Assembly (NCBI GenBank): GCA_963801715.1
Contig: CAWDGB010000008.1
Location: 62,001-126,000, forward strand
DNA from: CAVVJA01 sp963801715
Lineage (GTDB): Bacteria; Actinomycetota; Actinomycetes; Mycobacteriales; Jatrophihabitantaceae
Length of the DNA: 64,000 bases
Direction of reading: 5' to 3'
A model generated the notes under the pieces. That model was not told where the DNA came from. It did not search any database and was given only the letters and a program-made list of their open reading frames with translations. The first letter of the stretch is position 1, and each line of letters starts with the position of its first letter. The translations under genes and the position numbers were made by a program. Of the stretch, positions 33,559 through 42,601 are shown piece after piece.

Positions 33559-35433
33559 TCACAAGTACTGCCGCTGCTTCCGCTTCTGCTCGCGGTAGAC
33601 GCCATATGCCTTGTTGGTGCTCTCGATGGCTGCGACCTCGGATACCGGTACGTCCCACCAGCTCTCTGACGATGGGACGGGTGCCAACGGATCCGTCTCG
33701 ATGTAGACGACGGTCGTCCGGTCGGACTGCTTGGCTTGTACCAGCGCAGATCGGAACTCCTCGATGGTCGACGCCCGCAGCACGTCGGCACCCAGACTCT
33801 GCGCATTGGCCGCCAGGTCGACCGGCAGCGGGTCGCCGTCCAGCATCCCGGTCGCGGGGTTGCGGTAGCGGTAGCGGGTGCCGAATCGCTGCGATCCGAG
33901 AGATTCCGACAGGGCGCCGATCGAGGAAAACCCGTGATTCTGAATAAGAACGATCGTCAGCTTGATGCCTTCCGACACCGCGGTGACGATCTCCTGGGCC
34001 ATCATCAAGTACGAGCCGTCGCCGACCAAGGCGAACACCTCGCGGCTCGGGTCGGCCATTTTGATCCCGAGCGCGCCGGCAATCTCGTAGCCCATGCAGG
34101 AGTAGCCGTACTCGACGTGGTAACCCTTGGGATCCCGCGAGCGCCACAGCATCTGCAGGTCACCAGGCAGGCTCCCGGCGGCCTGAACCAGGACGTCCCG
34201 GGGGGCAGCGACCTCGTTCACCACGCCGATGACCTCCGTCTGGGCCGGCAGGGGCTGGTTCCCCAGGTGATACGCCGCGTCGACGATCTTGGTCCACGCT
34301 TCTGTGTGCTCGGTGAACTCACGGGTGTAGGCCGCGCTGACCCGGTAGCCGGCCGTCGCCTCGGCGAGCGATTCGAGGCCGCGGCGGGCGTCGGCCACAA
34401 TCGCCGTCGCGCTCTGCTTGACAGCGTCGAACAACGCGACATTGATGTTGACGAACCGTACGTCAGCGCGCTGAAACGCCGTCCGGGAGGCGGTGGTGAA
34501 GTCGCTGTACCGGGTACCTACCCCGATCACGACGTCGGCGTCACGGGCCAATGCGTTCGCGACTGGAGTACCGGTCGCGCCGACGCCGCCAACGGCCAAC
34601 GGATGAACCCACGGCACGGCGCCCTTGCCGGCCTGAGTGTCGGATACCGGGATCCCGGTCGCGTCGGCGAAGCGACGGAGGGCGTCGCTGGCCTCCGCGT
34701 ACAGCACTCCCCCGCCGGCCACGATGAGCGGCCGCTGCGCGGCTCGGATGACGCCGGCGGCCCGCGCGATAGCGACCGGCTCCGGTTCCGGGCGGCCCAC
34801 GTGCCACACTCGCCGGGCAAACAGTTCCTCGGGCCAGTCGAACGCTTCGGCCTGCACGTCCTGTGGCATCGCGATGGTCACGGCGCCGGTATCGGCCGGG
34901 TCGGTGAGAACGCGCATCGCGGCGAGCAGTGCGGACGGAAGTTGTTCGGGCCGGTTGATCCGATCGAAGAACCGGGAGATCGGCCGGAATGCGTCATTGA
35001 CCGACACGTCACACGAGCGGGGATCCTCCAGCTCCTGCAGCACTGGGCCGGTCGCCCGGGTCGCGAAGATGTCGCTGGGCAGGAGGAGCACCGGGATGCG
35101 ATTAATGGTCGCGCCGGCCGCGCCGGTGACCATGTTGGTCGAGCCCGGCCCGATGGACGCGGTACAGGCGAGGGCCTGCAGCCGGTTGTTCATCCGAGCG
35201 AAGCCCGCGGCCGCGTGGACCATGCCCTGCTCGTTCCGGGCCAGGTAGTACGGCAGGTCGGCACTGCCGGTCAGCTTGGCCTCGAGCAGGGCCTGACCTA
35301 GGCCAGCGACATTGCCGTGACCGAAGATGCCGAAGCATCCAGAGATGAACCGGCGCTCGACGCCGTCGCGCTCGCTGTACTGGCTGGCCAGGAAACGGAT
35401 GGTCGCCTGGGCGACGGTTAGCCGTATTGTCAC
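33559..35433 (-). CDS. iolD: 3D-(3,5/4)-trihydroxycyclohexane-1,2-dione acylhydrolase
   Basis: 624 residues of the ThDP-dependent enzyme family, the normal IolD length. Landmarks are GCFGIFGHGNVAGLGQAL and QGMVHAAAGFARMNN in the N-terminal PYR domain, AAGVIRAAQRPLIVAGGGVLYAEA in the middle domain, and VFALVGDGSYLMMAQEIVTAV with NHGFSSIGALSES in the ThDP-binding domain. Hydrolytically opens the cyclohexane ring to 5-deoxyglucuronate. GTG start overlaps the iolB stop (GTGA). Confidence 0.95.
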   Translation of the reverse strand: MTIRLTVAQATIRFLASQYSERDGVERRFISGCFGIFGHGNVAGLGQALLEAKLTGSADLPYYLARNEQGMVHAAAGFARMNNRLQALACTASIGPGSTNMVTGAAGATINRIPVLLLPSDIFATRATGPVLQELEDPRSCDVSVNDAFRPISRFFDRINRPEQLPSALLAAMRVLTDPADTGAVTIAMPQDVQAEAFDWPEELFARRVWHVGRPEPEPVAIARAAGVIRAAQRPLIVAGGGVLYAEASDALRRFADATGIPVSDTQAGKGAVPWVHPLAVGGVGATGTPVANALARDADVVIGVGTRYSDFTTASRTAFQRADVRFVNINVALFDAVKQSATAIVADARRGLESLAEATAGYRVSAAYTREFTEHTEAWTKIVDAAYHLGNQPLPAQTEVIGVVNEVAAPRDVLVQAAGSLPGDLQMLWRSRDPKGYHVEYGYSCMGYEIAGALGIKMADPSREVFALVGDGSYLMMAQEIVTAVSEGIKLTIVLIQNHGFSSIGALSESLGSQRFGTRYRYRNPATGMLDGDPLPVDLAANAQSLGADVLRASTIEEFRSALVQAKQSDRTTVVYIETDPLAPVPSSESWWDVPVSEVAAIESTNKAYGVYREQKRKQRQYL

Positions 35434-36341
35434 TCACGCACCTCGCTATCTGCACTGTTCGCTGTGGTGAGCGGCAAGCGAGGATCGACCGTCATGCCGT
35501 TCCAGCTATCGCGGATCCAGCCGTGCCGCGGGTCGTCGCAAAAGCGCCAAACCCGTTCCCCTGGCCCCGCCATCACGTTGAGGTAGTAGAGGTCGTACCC
35601 GGGAGCGGCCATGGATGGGCCGTGGTACCCGTACGGGATGAGCACGACGTCGCCGGTGGCGACTTCCGCGCACACGTCGATCGACCGGTCCGGTCCAGAG
35701 GAGTAGACACGCTGGTAGGCCCGGCCGACTCCCGGCTCGCCTTCGGCGGCATCGGCAACTTCGAAGTAGTAGATCTCCTCCAGCGCCGACTCGACGTCTC
35801 GCTCCACGTCGTGCTTGTGCGGTGGGTAGGACGACCAGTTGCCACCTGGCGTCAGCACCTCGACGGCGATGAGGCGATCGGCGGCGAACGCGTCCGGCGC
35901 GCAGAAGTTGTTGACCTGCCGGCTCGCCTGACCGGCCCCGCGCAGTTCGATCGACACGTCCGCGGCGGACACGTACCGAAACGGCAACCGCTGGGTTGCT
36001 CGCGCCGACGGCAGCGCGAACCGGCCACCATGTGTGGACTCGACCGTGACCTCGGCATCCCGGGGAACGTAGGCGAAGTCACTCACTGCGGCGAACGGGC
36101 TCCTCCGCCCCTGCAACGTGAAGGTTGCGCCGTCGCAGGTGACCGCGCCCGATCCGGTCAGCGGCAGCACGATCACCTCGTCATCGCCGGTCGCGAAGCT
36201 CGCTCGGCCGCCCTCGCCGAGCGAGACAATACGGAGCCCGCTGTAGCCCCACCCGGCCGCTTCGGGGCTGATCTGCAGGCTGAATTGGTCACCCGCCGTG
36301 GCACCGTGGCGCACGTGTCGCGGCAGCACGCCGGACGTCAC
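35430..36341 (-). CDS. iolB: 5-deoxy-glucuronate isomerase
   Basis: 303 residues, normal for IolB (KduI/IolB cupin family). Landmarks are the metal-site segment SYPPHKHDVERDVESALEEIYYFEV with its histidines and glutamate, VLIPYGYHGPSMAAPGYDLYYLNVMAGP and the near-terminal DDPRHGWIRDSW. Isomerises 5-deoxyglucuronate to 5-dehydro-2-deoxy-D-gluconate, the IolC substrate. GTG start overlaps the aldolase stop. Confidence 0.94.
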   Translation of the reverse strand: MTSGVLPRHVRHGATAGDQFSLQISPEAAGWGYSGLRIVSLGEGGRASFATGDDEVIVLPLTGSGAVTCDGATFTLQGRRSPFAAVSDFAYVPRDAEVTVESTHGGRFALPSARATQRLPFRYVSAADVSIELRGAGQASRQVNNFCAPDAFAADRLIAVEVLTPGGNWSSYPPHKHDVERDVESALEEIYYFEVADAAEGEPGVGRAYQRVYSSGPDRSIDVCAEVATGDVVLIPYGYHGPSMAAPGYDLYYLNVMAGPGERVWRFCDDPRHGWIRDSWNGMTVDPRLPLTTANSADSEVRE

Positions 36342-37213
36342 AGCAGGCTCACCGCGGCATCGACCGCCTCCGCGACATCACCGTTCGGTGGATACAACAG
36401 CGATCGGCCGATGACCAGGCCCTTGACCGTCGGCAACTTCAGCGCCTGGTGCCATCGAACGAACGCCGCATCCTGATCGGCAGACACCTCGCCGCCGAGA
36501 ATAAGCGCGGGCAGCGTCGTCGCCGACATCACGCGCTCCATGTCCTCGACGACCGGCACTTTGAGCCAGGTGTACGCGGATGTCGTACCGAGGCCGGCGG
36601 AGACGGTCATCGCGCGGATCATGGCTTCCGGCGTCAACTCGTTGTGGACTCGCCCGTCCGCCCGATGCGAGATGAATGGCTCGATCATCGCCATCAGGCC
36701 CAGGCCGGCGAGCTGGCTGACCGCATTTGCGCACGCCTCCAGGGTGAGCACGGTGGCCGGATCTTCGGGATCGATGCGGACGAGCATCTTGCCTCCGTTC
36801 CAGCCAGCGGCCTTGATGCTCTGCGCGTCGTAGGCGGTGAACCGGTCGTCCATCTCGAACGCTGTCCCGGCCAGGCCGCCCCGGTTCATGGAACCGACGA
36901 CCACTTTCTCATCGAGGGCGCCAAGCAAGAGCAGGTCCTCGAGGATGTCCGCAGTGCCGAGCACGCCGTTGACGCCCGGTCGCGACAATGCGAGGCAGAG
37001 CCGGTTGAGCAGCTCGGTCCGGTCGGCCATCGCCAACGGATCCGGCCCGGCCCGTAGCGCGCCGCGGGCTGGATGATCGGCCGCGATCATCATCAGCTTG
37101 CCGTGCTCGCCGAGCAGACTGACGGCCGGCTTGCGGGTCTGAGCGGCCTCGGCGACGGCGCCGGGTGAGGTGACCCGCGCCTCGATCAGGGCGCGGAAGC
37201 GCTCGTCAGACAC
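36338..37213 (-). CDS. Cgl0158-family (beta/alpha)8-barrel aldolase, IolJ-like role
   Basis: 291 residues from GTG 37213, overlapping the iolC stop by 8 bp. Class I aldolase-like barrel: MMIAADHPARGALRAGPDP, NGVLGTADILEDLLLLGAL, GGKMLVRIDPEDPATVLTLEACANAV, AYTWLKVPVVEDMERVMSATTLPALILGG (probable Schiff-base lysine in LKVP) and LVIGRSLLYPPNGD. The family is named after a Corynebacterium gene in the inositol cluster and is distinct from Bacillus IolJ. Position between iolC and iolB suggests cleavage of 2-deoxy-5-keto-gluconate-6-phosphate to DHAP and malonate semialdehyde. Confidence 0.85.
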   Translation of the reverse strand: MSDERFRALIEARVTSPGAVAEAAQTRKPAVSLLGEHGKLMMIAADHPARGALRAGPDPLAMADRTELLNRLCLALSRPGVNGVLGTADILEDLLLLGALDEKVVVGSMNRGGLAGTAFEMDDRFTAYDAQSIKAAGWNGGKMLVRIDPEDPATVLTLEACANAVSQLAGLGLMAMIEPFISHRADGRVHNELTPEAMIRAMTVSAGLGTTSAYTWLKVPVVEDMERVMSATTLPALILGGEVSADQDAAFVRWHQALKLPTVKGLVIGRSLLYPPNGDVAEAVDAAVSLL

Positions 37214-38165
37214 GTGCCGCCTCCTCCAGCTTGCGCTCAACCTGATCTGCGGTCGGCATTGCGTCTGCGCACGAAAGCTGCGAGGCCACGATCGCACCGG
37301 CCGCATTGCAGAAGCGCATGGCCCGTTCCAGATCCCAGCCGGATAGCAAGCTGTGGCACAACGCGCCGCCGAAAGCGTCACCCGCCCCGAGGCCATTGAG
37401 GACCTCGACCGGGGCCGGCGGCACCCGGATCACCTGCGTTCCGTCAGAGGCAAGCACCCCAGCCGGCCCTTGTTTCACGATCGCGAGCTGCACACCAACT
37501 TCGTGCAGGGCAGCCACGATCCGTTCTGGATCCCGAGTTCCAACGGCTGTCTCGCTCTCGTCGAGATTTCCCGCCGCGATGGTGACGAACGGCAACGCCT
37601 CCGCAACCGAGCGCCGGGCCTGCTCACGCGAAGACCAGAACATCGGCCGATAGTCGAGGTCGAGCACGGTGATCTTGGATGGATCTCGGGCCTTAAGCGC
37701 AGTCAGAGTCGCTTCTCGGCTCGGCTGCGCCGAGAGCCCAGTGACAGTCACCCAAAGGATGTCGGCCGCAGCGATCGCCTCAAGGTCGAGCTCTTCGGGG
37801 TAGATCTCGAGATCCGGTGCCTTCGGCAACCGATAGAAGTACAGCGGGAAGTCATCCGGCGGAAAGATCTCGCAGAAAGTCACCGGTGTTGGCAGGCCGT
37901 CCACCGGCGTGACGTACCGGTCGTCGACGCCGTAGCCCCGCAACGCGTCGTGCAGGAACTCACCGAACGGGTCGCGGCCGGTGCGAGTGATGACGGCCAC
38001 GCGCCGGCCATAACGGGCGGCTGCGACGGCGACATTCGTGGCACTCCCACCGAGGAACTTGCCGAAGGTAGACACCTCTCGCAGCGAGACGCCGATCTGG
38101 AGCGGGTAGATGTCGACGCTGATCCGACCCATCGTCAATACCTCTGGGTGGAACAGCGTAGTCAT
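37206..38165 (-). CDS. iolC: 5-dehydro-2-deoxygluconokinase
   Basis: 319 residues, PfkB family. Starts with the beta-clasp lid (VLTMGRISVDIYPLQIGVSLREVSTFGKFLGGSATNVAVAAARYG), whose GGSATNVA is the sugar-binding PfkB signature 1; signature 2 with the catalytic Asp is LNGLGAGDAFGGALCHSLL. Phosphorylates 5-dehydro-2-deoxygluconate. First gene of the degradation operon (iolC, aldolase, iolB, iolD, iolA), behind a promoter with an IolR-type operator. Confidence 0.93.
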   Translation of the reverse strand: MTTLFHPEVLTMGRISVDIYPLQIGVSLREVSTFGKFLGGSATNVAVAAARYGRRVAVITRTGRDPFGEFLHDALRGYGVDDRYVTPVDGLPTPVTFCEIFPPDDFPLYFYRLPKAPDLEIYPEELDLEAIAAADILWVTVTGLSAQPSREATLTALKARDPSKITVLDLDYRPMFWSSREQARRSVAEALPFVTIAAGNLDESETAVGTRDPERIVAALHEVGVQLAIVKQGPAGVLASDGTQVIRVPPAPVEVLNGLGAGDAFGGALCHSLLSGWDLERAMRFCNAAGAIVASQLSCADAMPTADQVERKLEEAARV

Positions 38166-38339
38166 CTTGTCCGTACCTCATGACTTTCCTGCAACGTGTG
38201 GGTGATTTGGGAGGGTTCGGAAGGGACGAATGACCCGGTGCTTGGGTTGAACTCGGCGGTCAGGGGCGAAATCATCGAACTCGGGTGAGCGAATGCCGGC
38301 TTCGCAGGTCGACCAGCACTCCCGTGGTGCATCTGCGAT

Positions 38340-38367
38340 GTAATACCGTCATAGTCAGATCTGTCAA
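38340..38367 (-). promoter_or_regulatory. Promoter of the iolC operon
   Basis: Reading leftward, TTGACA at 38367-38362 and TATTAC at 38345-38340 are 16 bp apart, a good vegetative promoter. It would give a leader of about 170 nt to iolC at 38165. The 16-bp palindrome begins 2 bp upstream of the -35 box. I see no gene in the rest of the 38166-38399 gap. Confidence 0.6.
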
Positions 38368-38369
38368 TA

Positions 38370-38385
38370 CTTTGTCATGACAAAG
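38370..38385. promoter_or_regulatory. IolR-type operator, perfect 16-bp palindrome
   Basis: CTTTGTCATGACAAAG is a perfect palindrome, 14 bp before the GntR gene start and beside the iolC -35 box. Its core TGTCATGACA fits the KGWCHTRACA motif reported for C. glutamicum IolR, and CTTTGTC-N-T-R-ACA recurs in front of the uptake operon at 21913. Confidence 0.8.
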
Positions 38386-38399
38386 TAAGGGAAGGCATT

Positions 38400-39158
38400 A
38401 TGAGTTGGGAGACAGAGCTCAGCGCTGGACATGGCGTCATCGTCGACCGCTCGAGCCCTATTCCGATCTACTTCCAGGTCGCGACGCAACTGCAGAAGCT
38501 CATCGAATCCGACGTCATACCGGTTGGCACGCGGTTCGAGAACGAAGTCGATCTGGCCGAGCGACTTGGCGTGTCCCGGCCCACGATGCGGCGGGCCATG
38601 CAATATCTCGTCGAACGCGGCATGGTCGTGCGCAAGCGGGGCGTCGGTACCCAGGTCGTGCACCCGAAGGTGCGGCGCACGATCGAGCTCTCCAGCTTGT
38701 ATGACGACCTCGCCAAGTCGGGTCGAGCGCCGTCCACCGTGGTGCGCAGCTTCACGATCGCGCCGGCCGCGATGGGTGTCGCGGCCGAACTGGGCATTAC
38801 CGAGGGGGACGACGTCAGCCACTTCGAACGGGTCCGCTACGCGGACGGCGAACCGCTGGCCATCATGACCAACTCCATTCCCTGCTCGGTCGTGAAGCTC
38901 GATCGAGAGAGCCTGGAGAAGCACGGTTTGTACAACCTGCTCCGGGCGGCAGGCAGCGAACCGCGGATCGCCACGCAGGTCATCGGTGCCCGGGTCGCCA
39001 CCGCCGCCGACGCCCGGATCTTGCAAGAGCGCCGCGGCGCTGCGCTACTCACAATGACGCGCACCGCGTTCGATGCGATGGGTCGGGTTGTCGACTTCGG
39101 GACGCACGTGTACCGCGCGGATCGCTACGCGTTCGAGCTCACGCTGTCGGGTAGCTGA
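38400..39158 (+). CDS. iolR: GntR-family (HutC/UTRA) regulator of inositol genes
   Basis: 252 residues. The GntR winged helix spans about residues 20-88 (PIYFQVATQLQKLIESDVIPVG, then RLGVSRPTMRRAMQYLVERGMVVRKRGVGTQV); the UTRA ligand-binding domain follows (PSTVVRSFTIAPAAMGVAAEL, HFERVRYADGEPLAIMTNSIP, DARILQERRGAALLTMTRTAFD). Divergent from the iolC operon with a perfect palindrome in between, so it probably represses iolC, the uptake operon and itself until an inositol catabolite binds. Confidence 0.85.
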   Translation: MSWETELSAGHGVIVDRSSPIPIYFQVATQLQKLIESDVIPVGTRFENEVDLAERLGVSRPTMRRAMQYLVERGMVVRKRGVGTQVVHPKVRRTIELSSLYDDLAKSGRAPSTVVRSFTIAPAAMGVAAELGITEGDDVSHFERVRYADGEPLAIMTNSIPCSVVKLDRESLEKHGLYNLLRAAGSEPRIATQVIGARVATAADARILQERRGAALLTMTRTAFDAMGRVVDFGTHVYRADRYAFELTLSGS

Positions 39159-39205
39159 TCCTTCCTGCGCCCAGCTCGGCCGAGCGCCTGGCAAGATCAG
39201 TGCGC

Positions 39206-40507
39206 ATGACCCCACCCAGGATCGTCATTGTCGGCGGCGGCTTCGCCGGCTACTACGCGGCCCGGACCTTGTGCCGGAAGCTGCGGGACCAAGCCGAGGT
39301 CGTGATCCTCAATCCGAGGGACTACTTTCTCTACCTCCCGCTATTGCCGGAGGTATCCGGCGGCATCCTTGACCCGCGACGGGTCACCGTCTCGATCCCG
39401 AGCACGTTGCCAAAGGTCCGGCTGGTTCTCGGTTCAGCCGAGAACGTCGACGTCGCAGCTCACCTGGTGGCATATGTCGACCCGGAGGGCCGAGCGGCCA
39501 CGCTCGGCTACGACCAATTGCTCCTCACGACCGGCAGCGTCAACAAGCTCCTGCCCATCCCCGGTGTCGCGCAGCACGCTCACGGCTTTCGTGACATTGC
39601 CGAGGCGCTGTTCTTGCGGGATCACATCACCTTGCAACTGGAGCTCGCGGATAGCACCGATGATCCGGCGGAGCGGGACGCTCGGTTGACCTTCGTCGTT
39701 GTCGGCGCGGGCTATACCGGCACCGAGGTCGCCGCTCAAGGCGCACTCATGACGGCGGAGCTCACCCGAGACCACCCACGGCTCGCGGGCCATCAGCCGA
39801 GGTGGCTGCTGATCGACACGGCCGACCGGGTGCTGCCCGGGCTCGGCGAGAGCCTGGCCCGGACGGCGGACCGCGTGTTGCGGCACCGGGGTGTCGACGT
39901 GCGAACCCGAACGTCCGTCGCGGAGGCAACCGCAGATGCGGTCCGGCTGAGTGACGGAATGATTGTCCCGACCCGATCACTCATCTGGTGCGTCGGCGTC
40001 CGACCCGAACCCCTCGTCGAGCACCTCGGCCTCGCGACCGAGCGGGGGCGGCTGGTCGTGAACGAGTTCCTCGAAGTCCCCGGGCAGCCCGATCTCTGGG
40101 CCTGCGGGGACGTCGCCGCGGTCCCCGATCTGACTCGACCCGGCGAGATCACCCCGATGACCGCTCAGCACGCCCAGCGGCAGGGTAAGCGCGCCGCCGT
40201 AAACATCGCCGCGACGTTCGGTCGCGGTATGCGCCGACCCTACAAACACCACGATCTCGGATTCGTCGTCGATCTCGGGGGCTTCCAGGCCGCGGCTGAC
40301 CCGTTCCAGGTGCCGCTATCTGGCGTGCCGGCGAAGGCGGTGACCCGCGGCTACCATCTCCTGTCACTCCCCGGGAACCGCGTGCGAACGGCGACTGACT
40401 GGCTGACCGAGGCCGTCCTGCCGCGCCAGGCCGTGCAACTCGGACTCGTTCGGCCCTCGGATGTGCCGTTGGATACCGAGAAGCCGGCGGGCCTGATCAC
40501 CGGCTAG
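39206..40507 (+). CDS. NDH-2-like FAD-dependent NAD(P)H oxidoreductase
   Basis: 433 residues. FAD site RIVIVGGGFAGYYAARTLCR, NAD(P)H site LTFVVVGAGYTGTEVAAQ, and the second FAD motif DLWACGDVAAVPD followed by TPMTAQHAQRQGKRAAVNIA are those of type II NADH dehydrogenases. The C-terminal region has FVVDLGGFQAAADPF and a tail that in NDH-2 anchors to the membrane. Would feed electrons from NADH to quinone without pumping protons. GTG 39200 is an alternative start. Monocistronic, converging with the acyl-CoA synthetase. Confidence 0.85.
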   Translation: MTPPRIVIVGGGFAGYYAARTLCRKLRDQAEVVILNPRDYFLYLPLLPEVSGGILDPRRVTVSIPSTLPKVRLVLGSAENVDVAAHLVAYVDPEGRAATLGYDQLLLTTGSVNKLLPIPGVAQHAHGFRDIAEALFLRDHITLQLELADSTDDPAERDARLTFVVVGAGYTGTEVAAQGALMTAELTRDHPRLAGHQPRWLLIDTADRVLPGLGESLARTADRVLRHRGVDVRTRTSVAEATADAVRLSDGMIVPTRSLIWCVGVRPEPLVEHLGLATERGRLVVNEFLEVPGQPDLWACGDVAAVPDLTRPGEITPMTAQHAQRQGKRAAVNIAATFGRGMRRPYKHHDLGFVVDLGGFQAAADPFQVPLSGVPAKAVTRGYHLLSLPGNRVRTATDWLTEAVLPRQAVQLGLVRPSDVPLDTEKPAGLITG

Positions 40508-40521
40508 CGTCGGCGACGACG

Positions 40522-42213
40522 TCAGCGCGCGAAATCCTCCTCGCGGTACTCCCCCTCCGGCCGAACGCCGGTCTGTTCCGCTTCCTGCTTGCGCAGTTCG
40601 ACCCGCCGGATCTTGCCGCTGATCGTCTTCGGCAGGTCCGTGAACTGCAGGCGGCGAATCCGCTTGTACGGAGCGAGTTTCTCCCGAGAGTGGCGCAGGA
40701 TGTCAGAGGCGAGCGCGGGGCTCGGTTCGTATCCGCTGACGAGCACGACGAAGGCCTTCGGTACGGCTAGCCGCAGTTCGTCGGGTGCTGGTACGACCGC
40801 CGCCTCGGCCACGGCGGGATGCTCGATCAGTACGCTTTCCAACTCGAACGGACTGATCCGGTAGTCGCTGGCCTTGAACACGTCGTCGGTGCGGCCCACG
40901 TACGTGATGAACCCGTCTTGATCCCGGGCGGCGACGTCGCCGGTGTGGTAACGGTGACCTGCGAAGGCGTCAGCGTTCCGCTCGTGGTCGCCTTGATAAC
41001 CCACCATCAGCCCAACGGGACGCTCGGGTTCACATTCGACGCAGATTTCGCCCTCGTCGGCGATCGCTTCCGATAGTGGGTCGACCAAGGCGATGCGGAA
41101 TCCGGGCATCGGCCGACCCATTGACCCCAACCGGGTGGGCTGGCCAGGGGAGTTACCGATCTGCAGGGTCGTCTCCGTCTGGCCGAACCCGTCGCGAATG
41201 GTGAGCCCCCAGGCCTGCCGGACCTGCTCGATCACCTCGGGGTTGAGCGGCTCGCCAGCGCTTACCAGTTCCCGCAACGACATCTGCCACGAGGTCAGGT
41301 CCTGCTGCACGAGCATTCGCCACACCGTGGGCGGCGCGCAGAACGTCGTCACCTTCGTGTCACGCACGACGTCGAGCAGCGCCCGCGCGTCGAAGCGCTC
41401 ATAGTTGAACAAACAGATCGTCGCCCCTGCGATCCAGGGAGCGAACACACACGACCAGGCGTGCTTGGCCCAGCCTGGGCTCGAGACGTTCATGTGCACG
41501 TCGCCCGGCTGTAGCCCGATCCAGTACATCGTCGACAGGTGGCCGATCGGGTAGCTGACGTGTGTGTGTTCCACGAGTTTGGGCAACGCGGTGGTGCCTG
41601 AGGTGAAGTACAGCAGTAGTGGCTCGTCGGCCATGGTGTGCTCGTCCGGCTCGAACGGTTCGAGGCTGTCGAACGAGTCGGAATAGCGCAGCCAGCCCAC
41701 GACCGGATCGCCGACCGCGATTCGCAGGTAGCCGCCGTGGACATCCCGGAAGTGTTCGGTCGTGTCCGAGCGAGCGACGACCGCATCCACACGCCCGCGG
41801 TCGATCCGGTCCCGGAGGTCATCCGTCGACAACAGGGTCGTTGCCGGGATGATGACTGCACCCAGCTTCATCGCGGCGAGCGTGATCTCCCACAGCTCAA
41901 CCTGGTTGCCGAGCACGACGAGGACCTGCATCCCGCGTCGCACGCCTTCCCCCCGCAGCCATCCCGCGACCTGATCTGATCGCTCGGACAGCGCCCCGAA
42001 GCTGTAGGACTCATCGGTCCCGTCCGGCTCGATGATCCGCAGGGCGGTGTGGTTGGGGCGCTCCGCGGCCAGCACGGCATCGAACCAGTCCATCGCGAAG
42101 TTGAAGCGCGGAGGTCGCGGCCAGCGGAACTTCGTGTAGGCGGTCGCGTAGTCCGTCCGATGGGTCAGCAGAAAATCCCGTGCGGCGCGGAACTCATCGG
42201 TGGCACTACTCAT
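40522..42213 (-). CDS. AMP-forming acyl-CoA synthetase (acetyl/medium-chain type)
   Basis: 563 residues from ATG 42213. ANL-superfamily motifs: the P-loop LLLYFTSGTTALPKLVEHTH, the adenine site REGFGQTETT-like segment (IRDGFGQTETTLQIGN), the hinge YHTGDVAARDQDGFITYVGRTDDVFKASDYRISPFELE and the catalytic lysine near PKTISGKIRRVELR. The N terminus FNFAMDWFDAVLAAERPNHTALRI resembles acetyl-/ACSM-type synthetases. Substrate probably a short or medium fatty acid. The TfoX-like gene overlaps its start by 8 bp. Confidence 0.88.
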   Translation of the reverse strand: MSSATDEFRAARDFLLTHRTDYATAYTKFRWPRPPRFNFAMDWFDAVLAAERPNHTALRIIEPDGTDESYSFGALSERSDQVAGWLRGEGVRRGMQVLVVLGNQVELWEITLAAMKLGAVIIPATTLLSTDDLRDRIDRGRVDAVVARSDTTEHFRDVHGGYLRIAVGDPVVGWLRYSDSFDSLEPFEPDEHTMADEPLLLYFTSGTTALPKLVEHTHVSYPIGHLSTMYWIGLQPGDVHMNVSSPGWAKHAWSCVFAPWIAGATICLFNYERFDARALLDVVRDTKVTTFCAPPTVWRMLVQQDLTSWQMSLRELVSAGEPLNPEVIEQVRQAWGLTIRDGFGQTETTLQIGNSPGQPTRLGSMGRPMPGFRIALVDPLSEAIADEGEICVECEPERPVGLMVGYQGDHERNADAFAGHRYHTGDVAARDQDGFITYVGRTDDVFKASDYRISPFELESVLIEHPAVAEAAVVPAPDELRLAVPKAFVVLVSGYEPSPALASDILRHSREKLAPYKRIRRLQFTDLPKTISGKIRRVELRKQEAEQTGVRPEGEYREEDFAR

Positions 42214-42601
42214 CGCCACGTTGTAACTCACCCCCGGCAGACCCGACCGAGGCCCCTCGCCTCGCGACCGTGGACCGAACGTACCCCAGCGCTTCGACGG
42301 CGAGGTCCGGCCAACGGGCCACCGAGTCGTCGCTGACCGCGATCCACTCGCGCATCGGACGACCCTTGCCCGCGTCGAAGGCAGATGCGTCGCCGTCATC
42401 GCGCAGTTGTGCGCAGCGCGATGCGGGTAGCTTCACCACCAGCTGTCCTCGCACCAACATCGCGAATATCTTGCGGTGCACTCGCAGGCCAGGGTTCGAC
42501 CCGAAGCCGGTCCCCTCCGTCACCTCCGGGCGGCCCAGCAGGTCGTTGGCGAGAACCGCGAACGACTCATCGGCGTCTGAACCACCACCGGCCGCGCCCA
42601 T
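42206..42601 (-). CDS. TfoX/Sxy N-terminal-domain-like protein
   Basis: 131 residues from ATG 42601. The central segment RKIFAMLVRGQLVVKLPASRCAQLRDDGDASAFDAGKGRPMREWIAV matches TfoX_N-type small proteins (beta-hairpin with KxFAMxxxGxLVVKLP). In actinobacteria these stand-alone proteins have no shown competence role. The frame is open upstream to 42811 with a hydrophobic stretch, but that part is unlike the family and I do not include it. Likely cotranscribed with the downstream acyl-CoA synthetase. Confidence 0.72.
   Translation of the reverse strand: MGAAGGGSDADESFAVLANDLLGRPEVTEGTGFGSNPGLRVHRKIFAMLVRGQLVVKLPASRCAQLRDDGDASAFDAGKGRPMREWIAVSDDSVARWPDLAVEALGYVRSTVARRGASVGSAGGELQRGDE

Noticed and set aside
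33736..35301. 521-residue plus-strand open frame opposite iolD
   Set aside because: Shadow of a high-GC gene: the minus strand encodes full-length IolD with ThDP motifs, and the plus translation has no family features or ribosome binding site.
39174..39185. GCTCGGCCGAGC palindrome behind iolR
   Set aside because: A 12-bp GC palindrome without loop is expected by chance in such DNA and has no U-tract or partner copy.
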